Shown here one piece after another: positions 9,749 to 18,239 of a stretch of 64,000 bases of DNA. The stretch spans positions 81,740 through 145,739 of the forward strand of contig JAWKNJ010000018.1 in the NCBI GenBank assembly GCA_041391765.1, given 5' to 3'. Position 1 is the stretch's first letter. Every line of letters begins with the position of its first letter. Both the position numbers and the translations under genes were made by a program. The stretch is from SHAN690 sp041391765. Its GTDB lineage: Bacteria > Bacteroidota > Bacteroidia > Flavobacteriales_G > Salibacteraceae. Under the pieces are notes generated by a model that made no database searches, had not been told where the DNA came from, and saw only the letters and a list, made by a program, of their open reading frames with translations.

Positions 9749-10978
9749 CTAAAATCCCCATTTCAAGCGCGCAAACACGGAGGTACCGTAGTTGCGAAAA
9801 TTAGCGCCATTATCCAGAAACGTGGATTGCCCAAAAATGCTGAAATCCCAGTTGTTCGCGACAGCTATAGAGATGGATGGCATCAGGAACATGAGGTTTA
9901 CTCCGGGCGAATAAATGCCCACCAGTGAACCAGTGATCAGCGGGGTGATGGATCGGGACAAACTCAGCATGGCGTTGTACTTCGTGGGCATCAAGTTCTT
10001 CGCGCTAGGTGGCGTGGTGCTGGTGATGGCGGAGTTTGCCAAGGCTGTCAAGTTCAAGGTTGTATCCGCTCCCAGCGAACCATACATCAGTCCTCCCATG
10101 ACATACAGGCCACCTGAAAAGGCATAGTCAATCGAAATGGACGCGGTGACCGCACCAGCAGTGTCCTGCCAGTTTTCCTGCGGATGGAAGTAGGTTACTT
10201 CTCCCTTAAAGCTGGCTGTTTTCAGGTTTCCGGCCCATCCTGCACCAATGGCTATATCCTCGTTCCACCAGCCGCCCAAGACTTGAAAATCATAGGTCCA
10301 TTTGTTGAATTTGTACATCCCTGCACCAACCCACGTGGAATCATATTTTGAGGGTTTCACCGCGATGTCCAATGAGCTGTAATTCTTGAAAAAGTGCTGC
10401 ACACGCACTGCGTCTGTTCCCGGTCTTTCTTCGTAGTCAAAGTCCACCAAATTGAAGGTGTTGAATAGGTCGTTTGAGTTCCAAAAGGCATTCACTCCCC
10501 AGTTGATCCGCTGCCGACCCACGGTGATGTCCCATCTTGAATTATTCCACTTCACCCATCCACGATCAACCTGAGAAAGTCCTACCACTCCGGATTCATC
10601 CAACCATGCCCAACTCATGTCCACCAAGCCGTGATCGAAATCAACGGCCTTTGAGTAGTAAGGATTGAAATTGACTTGATCTCCTGTGAAAACTCGGTTT
10701 CGCAGTTCAACTCCAACGCTCAATTGCTTACTGGGGTATATTCTAAAATTCAGTCGATTATGAATCAGGTTGTTATGGGAAACATAGTTCAAGTCGGCCA
10801 TTTGCAGGCTCTGCATATTCTTCACATAGCCCTTCAGTTTGACAACGTCTGAGAACTTTTTGGAAGCGGAGTCCGATTGGGAAAAGCCCGTAAAGGAGAT
10901 GACGAACAAAGCAATTATTAACCGCAAAGAGCGCAGAGGAGACGCAAAGGACGCAGAGTATGAAGACCCGAATTTCAT
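9749..10978 (-). CDS. outer-membrane beta-barrel (porin-like) protein of the TetR/ABC cassette
   Basis: The 409-residue protein is rich in alternating aromatic/polar strands. It has a GRQRINWGVNAFWN motif near 155 and ends in a Phe (FARLKWGF), as outer-membrane barrels do. It resembles DUF1302/alginate-export-like barrels, but I cannot assign a family firmly. The gene starts six bases after the ABC ATPase stop, so it belongs to the same operon. Residues about 7-21 of the signal region are encoded by an intergenic-type repeat (10920-10958). A TTG at about 10925 may be the older start. Likely role: outer-membrane partner of the Lol-like transporter. Confidence 0.68.
   Translation of the reverse strand: MKFGSSYSASFASPLRSLRLIIALFVISFTGFSQSDSASKKFSDVVKLKGYVKNMQSLQMADLNYVSHNNLIHNRLNFRIYPSKQLSVGVELRNRVFTGDQVNFNPYYSKAVDFDHGLVDMSWAWLDESGVVGLSQVDRGWVKWNNSRWDITVGRQRINWGVNAFWNSNDLFNTFNLVDFDYEERPGTDAVRVQHFFKNYSSLDIAVKPSKYDSTWVGAGMYKFNKWTYDFQVLGGWWNEDIAIGAGWAGNLKTASFKGEVTYFHPQENWQDTAGAVTASISIDYAFSGGLYVMGGLMYGSLGADTTLNLTALANSAITSTTPPSAKNLMPTKYNAMLSLSRSITPLITGSLVGIYSPGVNLMFLMPSISIAVANNWDFSIFGQSTFLDNGANFRNYGTSVFARLKWGF
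10920..10958 (-). repeat. GCAAAG/GCAGAG-type short tandem repeat inside a signal-peptide coding region
   Basis: On the plus strand the run is built of near-repeated units (CGCAAAGAG, CGCAGAGGA, CGCAAAGGA, CGCAGAG). I recognise this as a repeat common between genes in environmental Bacteroidota genomes; that is recollection, not a search. Here it is read in frame as the start of the beta-barrel gene (ATG 10978). Confidence 0.55.
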
Positions 10979-10984
10979 TGCACA

Positions 10985-11671
10985 CTATCGCCTTTCGTCA
11001 CTTGCAATTTTGCCGTCAACCAAGGTCACCACTCTTCTTGCACGGTCTATCACACGCTGATCGTGGGTTGAAAACACGAACGTTACGCCTTCTTCTTGAT
11101 TCAATCGTGCCATGATGTCCAGCAAATTTTCTGTTGATTTTGAATCCAAGTTTGCCGTTGGCTCATCCGCTAAGACAAAATCAGGTTTAGAAGCCAATGC
11201 TCGAGCCACGGCTACGCGCTGCTGCTGACCTCCGCTTAGCTGCGAAGGGCGATTGTTCATCTTGTCGCCTAAACCCACTTCGTTCAGCAGTTTCTCCACC
11301 CTGGCATCACGCGTTTTCTTATCGATTTTCTGCATGAGCATAATGAACTCAGTATTCTCTTTTGCAGTCAATACCGGAATAAGATTGTAGCTCTGGAAAA
11401 CAAATCCGATATGCTTCAATCTGAAGTCGATCAACTGATTTTCGCTCATTCCGGCAAGTTCACTTCCATTGACTTTTATGCTTCCAGAGGTAGGTCGATC
11501 TAACCCACCAATCATGTTTAGCAAGGTCGTTTTACCGGAACCCGATGGTCCAACAATGGCGGTGAATTCGCCATTCTCGATTTGCAGGTCAACGTGATTC
11601 ACTGCCGTAACCGGAACTACTCCTTCGTAGACCTTGGTCACATCATTTGTTTCAATTACAAGTTCTTTCAT
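10985..11671 (-). CDS. ABC transporter ATP-binding protein, LolD/MacB type
   Basis: The 228-residue protein has Walker A GPSGSGKT at 41-48, a Q-loop near 93, signature LSGGQQQR at 145-152, Walker B FVLADEP at 165-171 and a switch His in FSTHDQRV. The length and the TANLDSKS extension fit the MacB/LolD family, which powers FtsX-type permeases. The start is two bases from the stop of the upstream permease, so the genes form one operon. With two permeases and a LolA-like gene it probably drives extraction or transport of a lipid or lipoprotein at the inner membrane. Confidence 0.92.
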   Translation of the reverse strand: MKELVIETNDVTKVYEGVVPVTAVNHVDLQIENGEFTAIVGPSGSGKTTLLNMIGGLDRPTSGSIKVNGSELAGMSENQLIDFRLKHIGFVFQSYNLIPVLTAKENTEFIMLMQKIDKKTRDARVEKLLNEVGLGDKMNNRPSQLSGGQQQRVAVARALASKPDFVLADEPTANLDSKSTENLLDIMARLNQEEGVTFVFSTHDQRVIDRARRVVTLVDGKIASDERR

Positions 11672-11673
11672 GA

Positions 11674-12891
11674 TTATATCTTTCTAATTGCTTCAGATGG
11701 ATTCAATTTCAATGCTTTCCGTGCCGGGTAAATGGCGGCTATCAGTGCCATGACCAACACCATGACCGTAATGATTATGTATGTTTCAATGCCCAATTCG
11801 GGATATACAACAGCTGCAAATCCCATTTCGCTATAGGCCTCGCCTTGGGCCCCCAAGTCAATTCCATTTTTACCTGTAGTGGAGATGAATAAATAGGCCA
11901 CTAACAAACCGAGCGGACCACCGATGAGTGAAAGAAATATCGTCTCCAACATGATCATCGAAAACACTTTCGTGCGGTTCAGACCAATTGCCATGAGCAT
12001 TCCGATTTCCTTGGTGCGTTCCATCACAGCCATGAGCATGGTATTGATCACGCTGAAAAGCAATGCGATTAAGATGATCGCTACAATGATTAAGGAGAAG
12101 GTTTGTCCCGCTTCGACCATGTATCGCATGCCAGCGGCTAAGTCGAGCCATGGCTTAACTTCCAGATTTGGAAATGCCTTTTGAAACTCTGCCGCTTTTG
12201 ATTCTGCTATATCATTCTCATTGAGTAATACTGCTATCTCATGATAGTCGTCCGATTCAATGCTCAACATGCGCTGCACATCAGATCGCTCCACATAGGC
12301 ATTGACCTCGTCAACCATACCATTTCCAGATTTGTAGATTCCCACAACCCTGAACGAAGCTGCCACGATTTCTCCTTCCAAATCCTGAACGGTGAGCACG
12401 ACCTTTGAACGTAATTTGAGTTTGTAGTTCTCGGCCATTTTTTGGCTGATGAGGATTGGGTTTCGTTTGATTCCCTCGAAGTATTCTCCTTCAATTACCT
12501 TTTCATTGAGTCCGGTGACTTTCGACTCATCTTCCGGATTGATTCCGATCATTTTCACTCCTCCATTCTTATTTGCAGATCCCATCATAGCCATTACTAC
12601 CACTCGACCGGTCGTTCCTAACACCGTTCGATCCTGAGCGATTTCCTGTTCTATCGAAGTGGCGTCATGCATAAAATACTTCGTGAGCATTTCTTCTCTG
12701 AATAGTGTGTCATGCACCTGTAAGTGAGACATCTCCGACTGTATGACATCGTTGATTTTCTGCTTCATCATTCCTTCGTAAAACCCTGAGGCAAAGGTCC
12801 CGGCCCATAGCCCTAGCGCTAAAGCAATGATTACCACAAGGCTCCTAACCTTGTTCCTCCAAATGTTTCTCCAAGCGATTTTTACTAACAT
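11674..12891 (-). CDS. FtsX/LolC-type ABC transporter permease (second of two)
   Basis: The 405-residue protein has an N-terminal WRNIWRNKVRSL segment followed by TM1 (LVVIIALALGLWAG). A ~220-residue periplasmic MacB-type domain follows. Three C-terminal membrane segments (SLIIVAIILIALLFSVI, FLSLIGGPLGLLVAY, YIIITVMVLVMALIAAIY) end in the family tail YPARKALKLNPSEAI. It is intact and two bases from the upstream permease. Together with that one it can form the LolC/LolE-like heterodimer for the ATPase at 10985-11671. Confidence 0.9.
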   Translation of the reverse strand: MLVKIAWRNIWRNKVRSLVVIIALALGLWAGTFASGFYEGMMKQKINDVIQSEMSHLQVHDTLFREEMLTKYFMHDATSIEQEIAQDRTVLGTTGRVVVMAMMGSANKNGGVKMIGINPEDESKVTGLNEKVIEGEYFEGIKRNPILISQKMAENYKLKLRSKVVLTVQDLEGEIVAASFRVVGIYKSGNGMVDEVNAYVERSDVQRMLSIESDDYHEIAVLLNENDIAESKAAEFQKAFPNLEVKPWLDLAAGMRYMVEAGQTFSLIIVAIILIALLFSVINTMLMAVMERTKEIGMLMAIGLNRTKVFSMIMLETIFLSLIGGPLGLLVAYLFISTTGKNGIDLGAQGEAYSEMGFAAVVYPELGIETYIIITVMVLVMALIAAIYPARKALKLNPSEAIRKI

Positions 12892-12893
12892 GA

Positions 12894-14027
12894 CTAGCTC
12901 CTCATTGCTTTAATGGCGCTGATTCTAAGCACCGAGATGAATGGATAGATTGAGATGGCCATTGCTACCAATGCAACAATCGAAGCCTGCTGAATGAAGA
13001 TGGACGGATCCAATGATGATTGAATGATGGCCTCCATGCCATACTCTTCATACGTCTTCGCCATTTCTGATCCACTATCAAATCGTATCGGATTGAAATA
13101 GAAATAGCTGATTACAGGAATGGCTCCGAAAATTCCGCTGATGGCACCGAATAACGCAATTGTAATTACCTCCAACATAACAACAAACGCAAGCTTCACT
13201 CGCTTCATTCCAACTGCGACCAATACTCCAAATTCATGTCTGCGCTCGGCCATCATCATCAATACTGTTCCGAAAATTCCGAAAGAAATAACCATGTAGA
13301 GGATGAACATGAACACGATGCCTTCCGCGCGATCGGCTTCGATCATGTCAACCAAGTCGGGTACTAATTCAGGCCAAGGCATTACCTCATATTGCTCTCC
13401 TATTTTAGATTGAATGTCCTTTGCTACCGACACTGCTTTTGAAGCATCATCCAGCAGTAACACAACATTGACTATGTTGTTTTCCATGCCATAGAGTTGT
13501 TTCGCCAACTCGATCGGCATGATCACCAATTGCTTGCTCAAATCGGGCGAACCAAACTTCACGATGCCCTTGATGGGATATTTTCCCGCTGCATTGGCGC
13601 CATGATAACCCATTCCGAGCAACACAATCGTGTCACCAACGGTCACATCGTGGTACTCGGCTAATCCCGATCCGATCATCACCGCCCGGTCACCTGGTTG
13701 TAGATATTCCCCTTCAGCAACACGATCGTGCATTTTGGTTAATTCTTTCTCTGCTTCAGGATCCGTTCCGACCACCATTGCACCCTTGGTAGTGTGCTCG
13801 GTCGCACTCAGTGCGAAGCTTTCGATGCGCTGTACGTAGCCGGATACGTGCCTGTTGCTTTCGATGGCTTCACGAACTTCATCCGTAAATTCAAAACTTT
13901 CATCCAGTGTTTTTTCCTCCCAGAATCCTTTCGCATGTATTTGAACAAATCCGGTATAGGAAGCGACCATCGAATCGGTCATGTTGGTATACACGCCTTC
14001 TTTGATGCTCATCATCAAGGTGGCCAT
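12894..14027 (-). CDS. FtsX/LolC-type ABC transporter permease (first of two), 5' end degraded
   Basis: The open frame of 377 residues starts at MATLMMSIKEGVYTNM, which in related permeases is the end of the first membrane segment. The missing start can be read upstream in mixed frames to about 14104: pieces like LKLLQRNLWQ, NKRR, TLIT and FAVIM occur in different frames. At least three indels therefore separate the original start from this ORF. The periplasmic domain and the three C-terminal membrane helices (IVFMFILYMVISFGIFG, FVVMLEVITIALFGAI, IVALVAMAISIYPFI) are intact. As written, the protein would lack most of TM1. Confidence 0.8.
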   Translation of the reverse strand: MATLMMSIKEGVYTNMTDSMVASYTGFVQIHAKGFWEEKTLDESFEFTDEVREAIESNRHVSGYVQRIESFALSATEHTTKGAMVVGTDPEAEKELTKMHDRVAEGEYLQPGDRAVMIGSGLAEYHDVTVGDTIVLLGMGYHGANAAGKYPIKGIVKFGSPDLSKQLVIMPIELAKQLYGMENNIVNVVLLLDDASKAVSVAKDIQSKIGEQYEVMPWPELVPDLVDMIEADRAEGIVFMFILYMVISFGIFGTVLMMMAERRHEFGVLVAVGMKRVKLAFVVMLEVITIALFGAISGIFGAIPVISYFYFNPIRFDSGSEMAKTYEEYGMEAIIQSSLDPSIFIQQASIVALVAMAISIYPFISVLRISAIKAMRS

Positions 14028-14101
14028 GATTACCGCGAAAACACAGACAGCGTTATTAGCGTTTCTACGCTTATTTCTGCCATAGGTTGCGCTGCAAGAG
14101 T

Positions 14102-14854
14102 TTAAGATAGAGTTTCATCAGCGAATTTTTTCATGTTCTGGACGGTGAAAAAGGCATCCTCATAAACTTCATTGAATTTGATTTTCTCAATTTTCATGAC
14201 CGTTTACCCGCCCTTATCAATCGGTATCAATCAATTTGGTAGCCATCACTACACCATCCATGGATTTCATATCTGATCCGATCACTACTAACTAAGTACC
14301 CATCCTCATCGTACTGCTCAACTTCATTTGACAAGCGGTCCCGCTGATCAACAGTTGATCTCAGCTGCCCCCAACTACGGGAGCCTCAGGCTTTGGTGTT
14401 GTTAACTCTATTTTCCAACATTTTCTGCCATCTATTACAGAATCCCCTACAATCTTCGCGGTGTCACGAACGCTCGAGGACTTCGAACCAAGTCGTCATT
14501 GCTCATGTCAGTTCCCATCCAACTCTGGCTCATCATGCTTGGGGGCATCTTGATGCTGCGCTCGATGCTTGGTACCCAATTCCACACTTCTTTGTGTCTT
14601 TTGAGGAATGCCGTACCCGCATCTTTTGCTGGCTGCGTCAGCACCATCAAACTGTAGTCGTTACCCTTGCTCCAGCTCTTGAGTGACATGCTCCGCGTCC
14701 ACTTTGGTCGGATAATCTCAATGGTCATCTCCATGTAGGCCGACTCCTTACCGCGCATTTTTTCTTCTGCCTTTCGAATAATCTCTTCCGCGCTTTGAGA
14801 GAACGCACTTGCCATGGGTAAAAGAGACATCAACAACACTACTACCTGCTTCAT
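14102..14854 (-). pseudogene. LolA-like outer-membrane lipoprotein-sorting protein, frameshifted
   Basis: An intact ORF (14447-14854, 135 residues) has a signal peptide (MKQVVVLLMSLLPMASAFS) and the first half of the LolA-like family: EEIIRKAEEKMRG, MEMTIEIIRPKWTR, WSKGNDYSL, VWNWVPSIERSIKMPPSMM, MGTDMSNDDLV. The rest continues only after frame changes. SSVRDTAKIVGDSVIDGRK then KPEAPVV follow a one-base loss near 14480. WGQLRSTVDQ and EQYDEDGYLV follow a loss near 14370. GSDMKSMDGVVMATKL and VMKIEKIKFNEVYEDAFF are in further frames, ending at a TAA at 14102-14104. Five or six indels are needed. Family role: carrying lipoprotein or lipid across the periplasm. It overlaps the tetR stop by ATGA. 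Confidence 0.82.
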
Positions 14855-15429
14855 TTTACAAATTGATTTATCAAATATTCTTTGGCTCGCTCAGCCGGGA
14901 AATTTTTGGGATCTAACAAGCAATGCATCTGGATTCCATCCAAGGTTGCGCTGAATATTCTCATCATCGCAATAGGGTCATCGTACCCTTTTCCGGAGAA
15001 ATAACCCATCATGGCCTGCATATAGGGCTGCATCTTTTGCATCATTTCGTTCATCATCATTTCCGTTACATCTTTTTGAAATGCTAATGACATGTACAGC
15101 TTCCATCGCTGTGGTTCTTTCAACGGAATATCTACGCTCAAGCGAATGACTTCCCTCATCCGTTCATCATTCATTTCATCTGCGAGATCAAGCTTAAGCT
15201 CGTGCATCGCATAGTCGAAAAGGTCCAAAAGAAGCGCCTTCAATACCGATTCCTTGCTTTCAAAGTAATTATACATCAACCCCTTTGAAATGCCGGCCTT
15301 CTTGGCAATTTGGCTCACCGAAGAATTGTGGTAGCCTTCATCAGCAAAAACGTGAAGAGCGGCATCAAGGATTTCGGCTCTGCGCTCTTGGCGAATGGTC
15401 TCAAATTGTTCTGTTGTTCTTGGTGACAT
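14851..15429 (-). CDS. TetR/AcrR family transcriptional regulator
   Basis: The 192-residue protein has an N-terminal TetR DNA-binding domain (about 10-60: RRAEILDAALHVFADEGY, then VSQIAKKAGISKGLMYNYFESKE) and an all-helical ligand domain. It is the first gene of the Lol-like cassette and overlaps the LolA-like gene by four bases. Two matching palindromic sites lie just upstream of its start, so it very likely represses its own operon. The ligand is unknown; given the cargo-type genes, an envelope lipid or drug-like molecule is plausible. Confidence 0.93.
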   Translation of the reverse strand: MSPRTTEQFETIRQERRAEILDAALHVFADEGYHNSSVSQIAKKAGISKGLMYNYFESKESVLKALLLDLFDYAMHELKLDLADEMNDERMREVIRLSVDIPLKEPQRWKLYMSLAFQKDVTEMMMNEMMQKMQPYMQAMMGYFSGKGYDDPIAMMRIFSATLDGIQMHCLLDPKNFPAERAKEYLINQFVK

Positions 15430-15435
15430 TTTTAA

Positions 15436-15451
15436 TTGAACGATCGGTCAA
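15436..15451. promoter_or_regulatory. TetR operator candidate 1
   Basis: TTGAACGATCGGTCAA is an imperfect palindrome centred on CGATCG with TTGA/TCAA arms. It starts 7 bases upstream of the tetR ATG. Its reverse complement shares TTGACC-A-CGTTCA with the second site at 15471-15490, which is good evidence that both bind the same protein. Confidence 0.65.
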
Positions 15452-15470
15452 AGGTAAATTCATTTTTTAA

Positions 15471-15490
15471 TTGACCAAACGTTCAGTCAA
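15471..15490. promoter_or_regulatory. TetR operator candidate 2
   Basis: TTGACCAAACGTTCAGTCAA is a palindrome of TTGAC/GTCAA arms around AACGTT. It stands 35 bases upstream of site 1, in the tetR promoter region. It is the same motif as site 1 in the other orientation. Confidence 0.65.
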
Positions 15491-15500
15491 AATTTTTGCA

Positions 15501-15531
15501 AAAAAAAGTGCCCGCTGAACTCGAGCACTTT
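15501..15531 (-). terminator. intrinsic terminator of the CTSCH/T9SS gene
   Basis: AAAGTGC (15505-15511) pairs with GCACTTT (15525-15531). On the minus strand the stem is followed by a run of seven T. It begins six bases past the stop of the gene at 15537. Confidence 0.7.
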
Positions 15532-15536
15532 CAATC

Positions 15537-16349
15537 CTAGAGTTTTAGAAATTGACCAATGGCGTTTTCACATCTAATGATATAAAGCCCAGATGGAAGA
15601 CCAGAAACATCCATCACATTTTGATTTGATCCGCGCAACACGATGTCACCATTCAAATTGAAAACTACAATGGCGTTTGAACTTACATTCAAATGCAATT
15701 GATCTCGAACAGGATTAGGATACGAAACGATGGTTTCACTTGATTGGATTTGATAGACACCCTCTGGAATCGTATCACTCGTATCTGATTTCAGTTCTGA
15801 AATTGTGAACTTATCCAACTTGGCATTGTCACCTGTTCGTTGTCCATTATCATCAACAGCATTGGCGCCAATATAAAAGGTCACATCACCTAAACCTGAT
15901 GAAGGCGCTGTCCAACTGACGGTAAATTCATTGGTCGCGCTTGGTGCTTTGTGCTCCACATAATCTCTGCTACTCACCGTTCGCACATTTGAATTGGAAC
16001 TTTGGTTAGACCAATCACCCGCATTGTCATCATTTTCATCGTCCAACGCAACCATTTGATAGCCGTAGGCTGCAGGTGTTCCTGAACTTGCTGAGACCGT
16101 GACTTTTACATCATATACTTTTTCTGGAATGTACTCTGTGACGACAGAATCATTCTCGTCCTTGAATTCAAAATCGATTGAAACCGTTCCAAAGCTCCCA
16201 CCGGTGTGACAACTTGTGCACTTGTTGGAACTGCTGCCTGGGGCACCTGCCGCCTGAGTATTATGCTTTGCTGGACCATCATCATAGGATTGCAGCATCG
16301 AAATCAAGGCAACCATCATCATCGAACTAAAGAGGAATCTTAATCGCAT
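15537..16349 (-). CDS. secreted choice-of-anchor V-type protein with CTSCH motif and T9SS sorting domain
   Basis: From ATG 16349 the protein has 270 residues; an open frame to 16379 would add ten without a better start. It has a signal peptide (LFSSMMMVALISML), then GAPGSSSNKCTSCHTGG, a single CxxCH heme-c-type motif. A Reeler-like beta domain follows (YDVKVTVSAS, YGYQMVALDDEND, FTVSWTAPSSGLGDVTFYIGANAVDDNG). The C-terminal ~65 residues are a T9SS type A sorting domain (SYPNPVRDQLHL to GQFLKL). This combination matches the choice-of-anchor V group of Bacteroidota. Whether the CTSCH site carries heme cannot be told from the sequence. Confidence 0.85.
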   Translation of the reverse strand: MRLRFLFSSMMMVALISMLQSYDDGPAKHNTQAAGAPGSSSNKCTSCHTGGSFGTVSIDFEFKDENDSVVTEYIPEKVYDVKVTVSASSGTPAAYGYQMVALDDENDDNAGDWSNQSSNSNVRTVSSRDYVEHKAPSATNEFTVSWTAPSSGLGDVTFYIGANAVDDNGQRTGDNAKLDKFTISELKSDTSDTIPEGVYQIQSSETIVSYPNPVRDQLHLNVSSNAIVVFNLNGDIVLRGSNQNVMDVSGLPSGLYIIRCENAIGQFLKL

Positions 16350-16490
16350 TTTGTAGAATTTGTGCAAATAAATCCACAATAGATGTCGCTACATGTATCG
16401 AAATCTTCGCAATCCTTGAATGCTAATCGCTGATTCGCGAGGTTATTTGAGCGAATCATCGTACCCTTGCAGCCCGAAAAAACAGGCTAT

Positions 16491-18107
16491 ATGATTGCAG
16501 CTCATAATGTTTCACTTGCGTTTGGAAAGCAAAAACTCTTTGATGAAGTAAACGCAAACTTCACCGGAGGGAACTGCTACGGAGTAATTGGCGCCAATGG
16601 TGCAGGAAAATCAACATTCCTCAAAATACTCTCAGGAGAAATTGAACCAAACACAGGCCATGTCACTATAGAACCTGGAAAGCGATTGGCGGTGCTCAAG
16701 CAGAATCACCACGAGTTTGATGAAATTGCAGTTCTTGACACAGTGATCCGCGGCCACAAAAGGCTGTTTGAGGTAATGCAAGAAAAGGATGCCATTTATG
16801 CAAAGGCAGATTTTTCGGACGCGGACGGAATTCGCGCTTCTGAGCTGGAGGAAGAATTTGCTGAAATGGATGGATGGAATGCGGAATCGGATGCTGCTGC
16901 TTTGTTGAGCGGGTTAGGAATTTCGGAAGACAAGCATTATCAATTAGTTAAGGACTTAAATGGTAGCGAGAAAGTCCGAGTTCTTTTAGCTCAAGCCATC
17001 TTCGGAAATCCTGACATTTTAATTCTTGACGAACCTACCAACGACCTTGATCTACACACCATCTCTTGGCTTGAAGACTTTCTATTAGAGTTCAAAAACA
17101 CGGTGATCGTTGTGAGTCATGACCGTCACTTTTTGGATACGGTCTGTACCAATATTGCCGACATCGACTATGGCAAGGTTCAGCTCTATACCGGTAACTA
17201 TACCTTTTGGTATGAGTCTAGCCAATTAGCGCTTCGCCAGCAGGCTGCTCAAAACAAAAAGGCCGAGGCTAGAAAAAAAGAGCTTCAAGAGTTCGTGGCT
17301 CGATTCAGTGCGAATGCATCAAAGTCCAAACAAGCAACGAGCCGAAAGAAGCTTTTGGAGAAGATCAACGTGGATGAGATCAAGCCATCTACCAGAAGAT
17401 ACCCAGGCATCATCTTCCAGCAGACAAGGGAAGCAGGAAATGACATACTTAAGATCGAAGGGCTGCATTATTCCAATGAAGGTCAAAAGCTCATTAATGA
17501 CCTGAATGTAACCATTGAGAAAGGAGATAAGGTGGCTTTCATCAGCAGAAACAGTTTGGCAACAACGACTCTCTATCAAATATTGGTGGGCGAGAAAAAA
17601 GCTGAGAAAGGTTCTTTCGCTTATGGTCAGACTATTACGAAAGGTTACTTGCCTACGAACAACGAAGAATACTTTAAGAACTCAAAAGACTTGCTGGATT
17701 GGCTTCGTGACTATGCACCGGCTGGACTAGACGATACCGATGTGCGCGGCTTTTTAGGCAAAATGCTCTTCAGCGGTGATGACATCAAGAAGAAGGCAAA
17801 TGTTTTAAGCGGAGGCGAGAAGGTGCGATGTATGCTCAGCCGCATTATGATCGTTGGAGCGAACTTGTTGATCATTGATGAACCAACAAACCACCTCGAT
17901 CTTGAATCAATTCAGGCGTTCAACAATGCTTTGATGAACTTCCCGGGCACTGTGCTTTTCACATCGCATGACCACACATTTACTCAAACAGTTGCAACAC
18001 GTATCGTTGAGCTGACCCCTTCCGGTTGCCTAGACAAGATGATGAAGTACGATGACTACATCGAGTCTGAGAAGATCCAGGAACAGGTAAGCGGGATGTA
18101 TAATTAA
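16491..18107 (+). CDS. ABC-F family ATPase, YbiT type
   Basis: From ATG 16491 the protein has 538 residues (a TTG eight codons upstream is also open). It has two ABC domains and no membrane segment, as in the translation-factor-like ABC-F proteins. NBD1 has an intact Walker A GANGAGKST (34-42) and Walker B ILILDEPTNDLD, but its signature is LNGSEK instead of LSGGE. NBD2 has an intact signature LSGGEKVR and Walker B LLIIDEPTNHLD, but its Walker A reads SRNSLATTT, without the lysine. Between them is the linker helix region (KKAEARKKELQEFVARFSANASKSKQ). By family it should act on the ribosome. Confidence 0.9.
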   Translation: MIAAHNVSLAFGKQKLFDEVNANFTGGNCYGVIGANGAGKSTFLKILSGEIEPNTGHVTIEPGKRLAVLKQNHHEFDEIAVLDTVIRGHKRLFEVMQEKDAIYAKADFSDADGIRASELEEEFAEMDGWNAESDAAALLSGLGISEDKHYQLVKDLNGSEKVRVLLAQAIFGNPDILILDEPTNDLDLHTISWLEDFLLEFKNTVIVVSHDRHFLDTVCTNIADIDYGKVQLYTGNYTFWYESSQLALRQQAAQNKKAEARKKELQEFVARFSANASKSKQATSRKKLLEKINVDEIKPSTRRYPGIIFQQTREAGNDILKIEGLHYSNEGQKLINDLNVTIEKGDKVAFISRNSLATTTLYQILVGEKKAEKGSFAYGQTITKGYLPTNNEEYFKNSKDLLDWLRDYAPAGLDDTDVRGFLGKMLFSGDDIKKKANVLSGGEKVRCMLSRIMIVGANLLIIDEPTNHLDLESIQAFNNALMNFPGTVLFTSHDHTFTQTVATRIVELTPSGCLDKMMKYDDYIESEKIQEQVSGMYN

Positions 18108-18188
18108 GAATTCTAAATGGATTACTGCGTGATCCATATTTCTCCGTGAAAGGAACTATATGGCCAATCCGCTTCGCAGATTTTGCCC

Positions 18189-18239
18189 TTTTTTTTTGCC
18201 CCACTGATTGAGCAAGCTCATCATCGGGGCAAAAAAAAA
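18189..18239. terminator. long symmetric terminator hairpin
   Basis: Nine T plus GCCCC (18189-18202) mirror GGGGC plus nine A (18226-18239). An inner TGAGC-AA-GCTCA stem lies between. The fold is complete on both strands, so it can end the ABC-F transcript on the plus strand and the tRNA transcript on the minus strand. Confidence 0.75.

Noticed and set aside
14393..14686. Plus-strand ORF over the LolA-like region
   Set aside because: It is antisense to the recognisable pseudogene and has no protein-like pattern.
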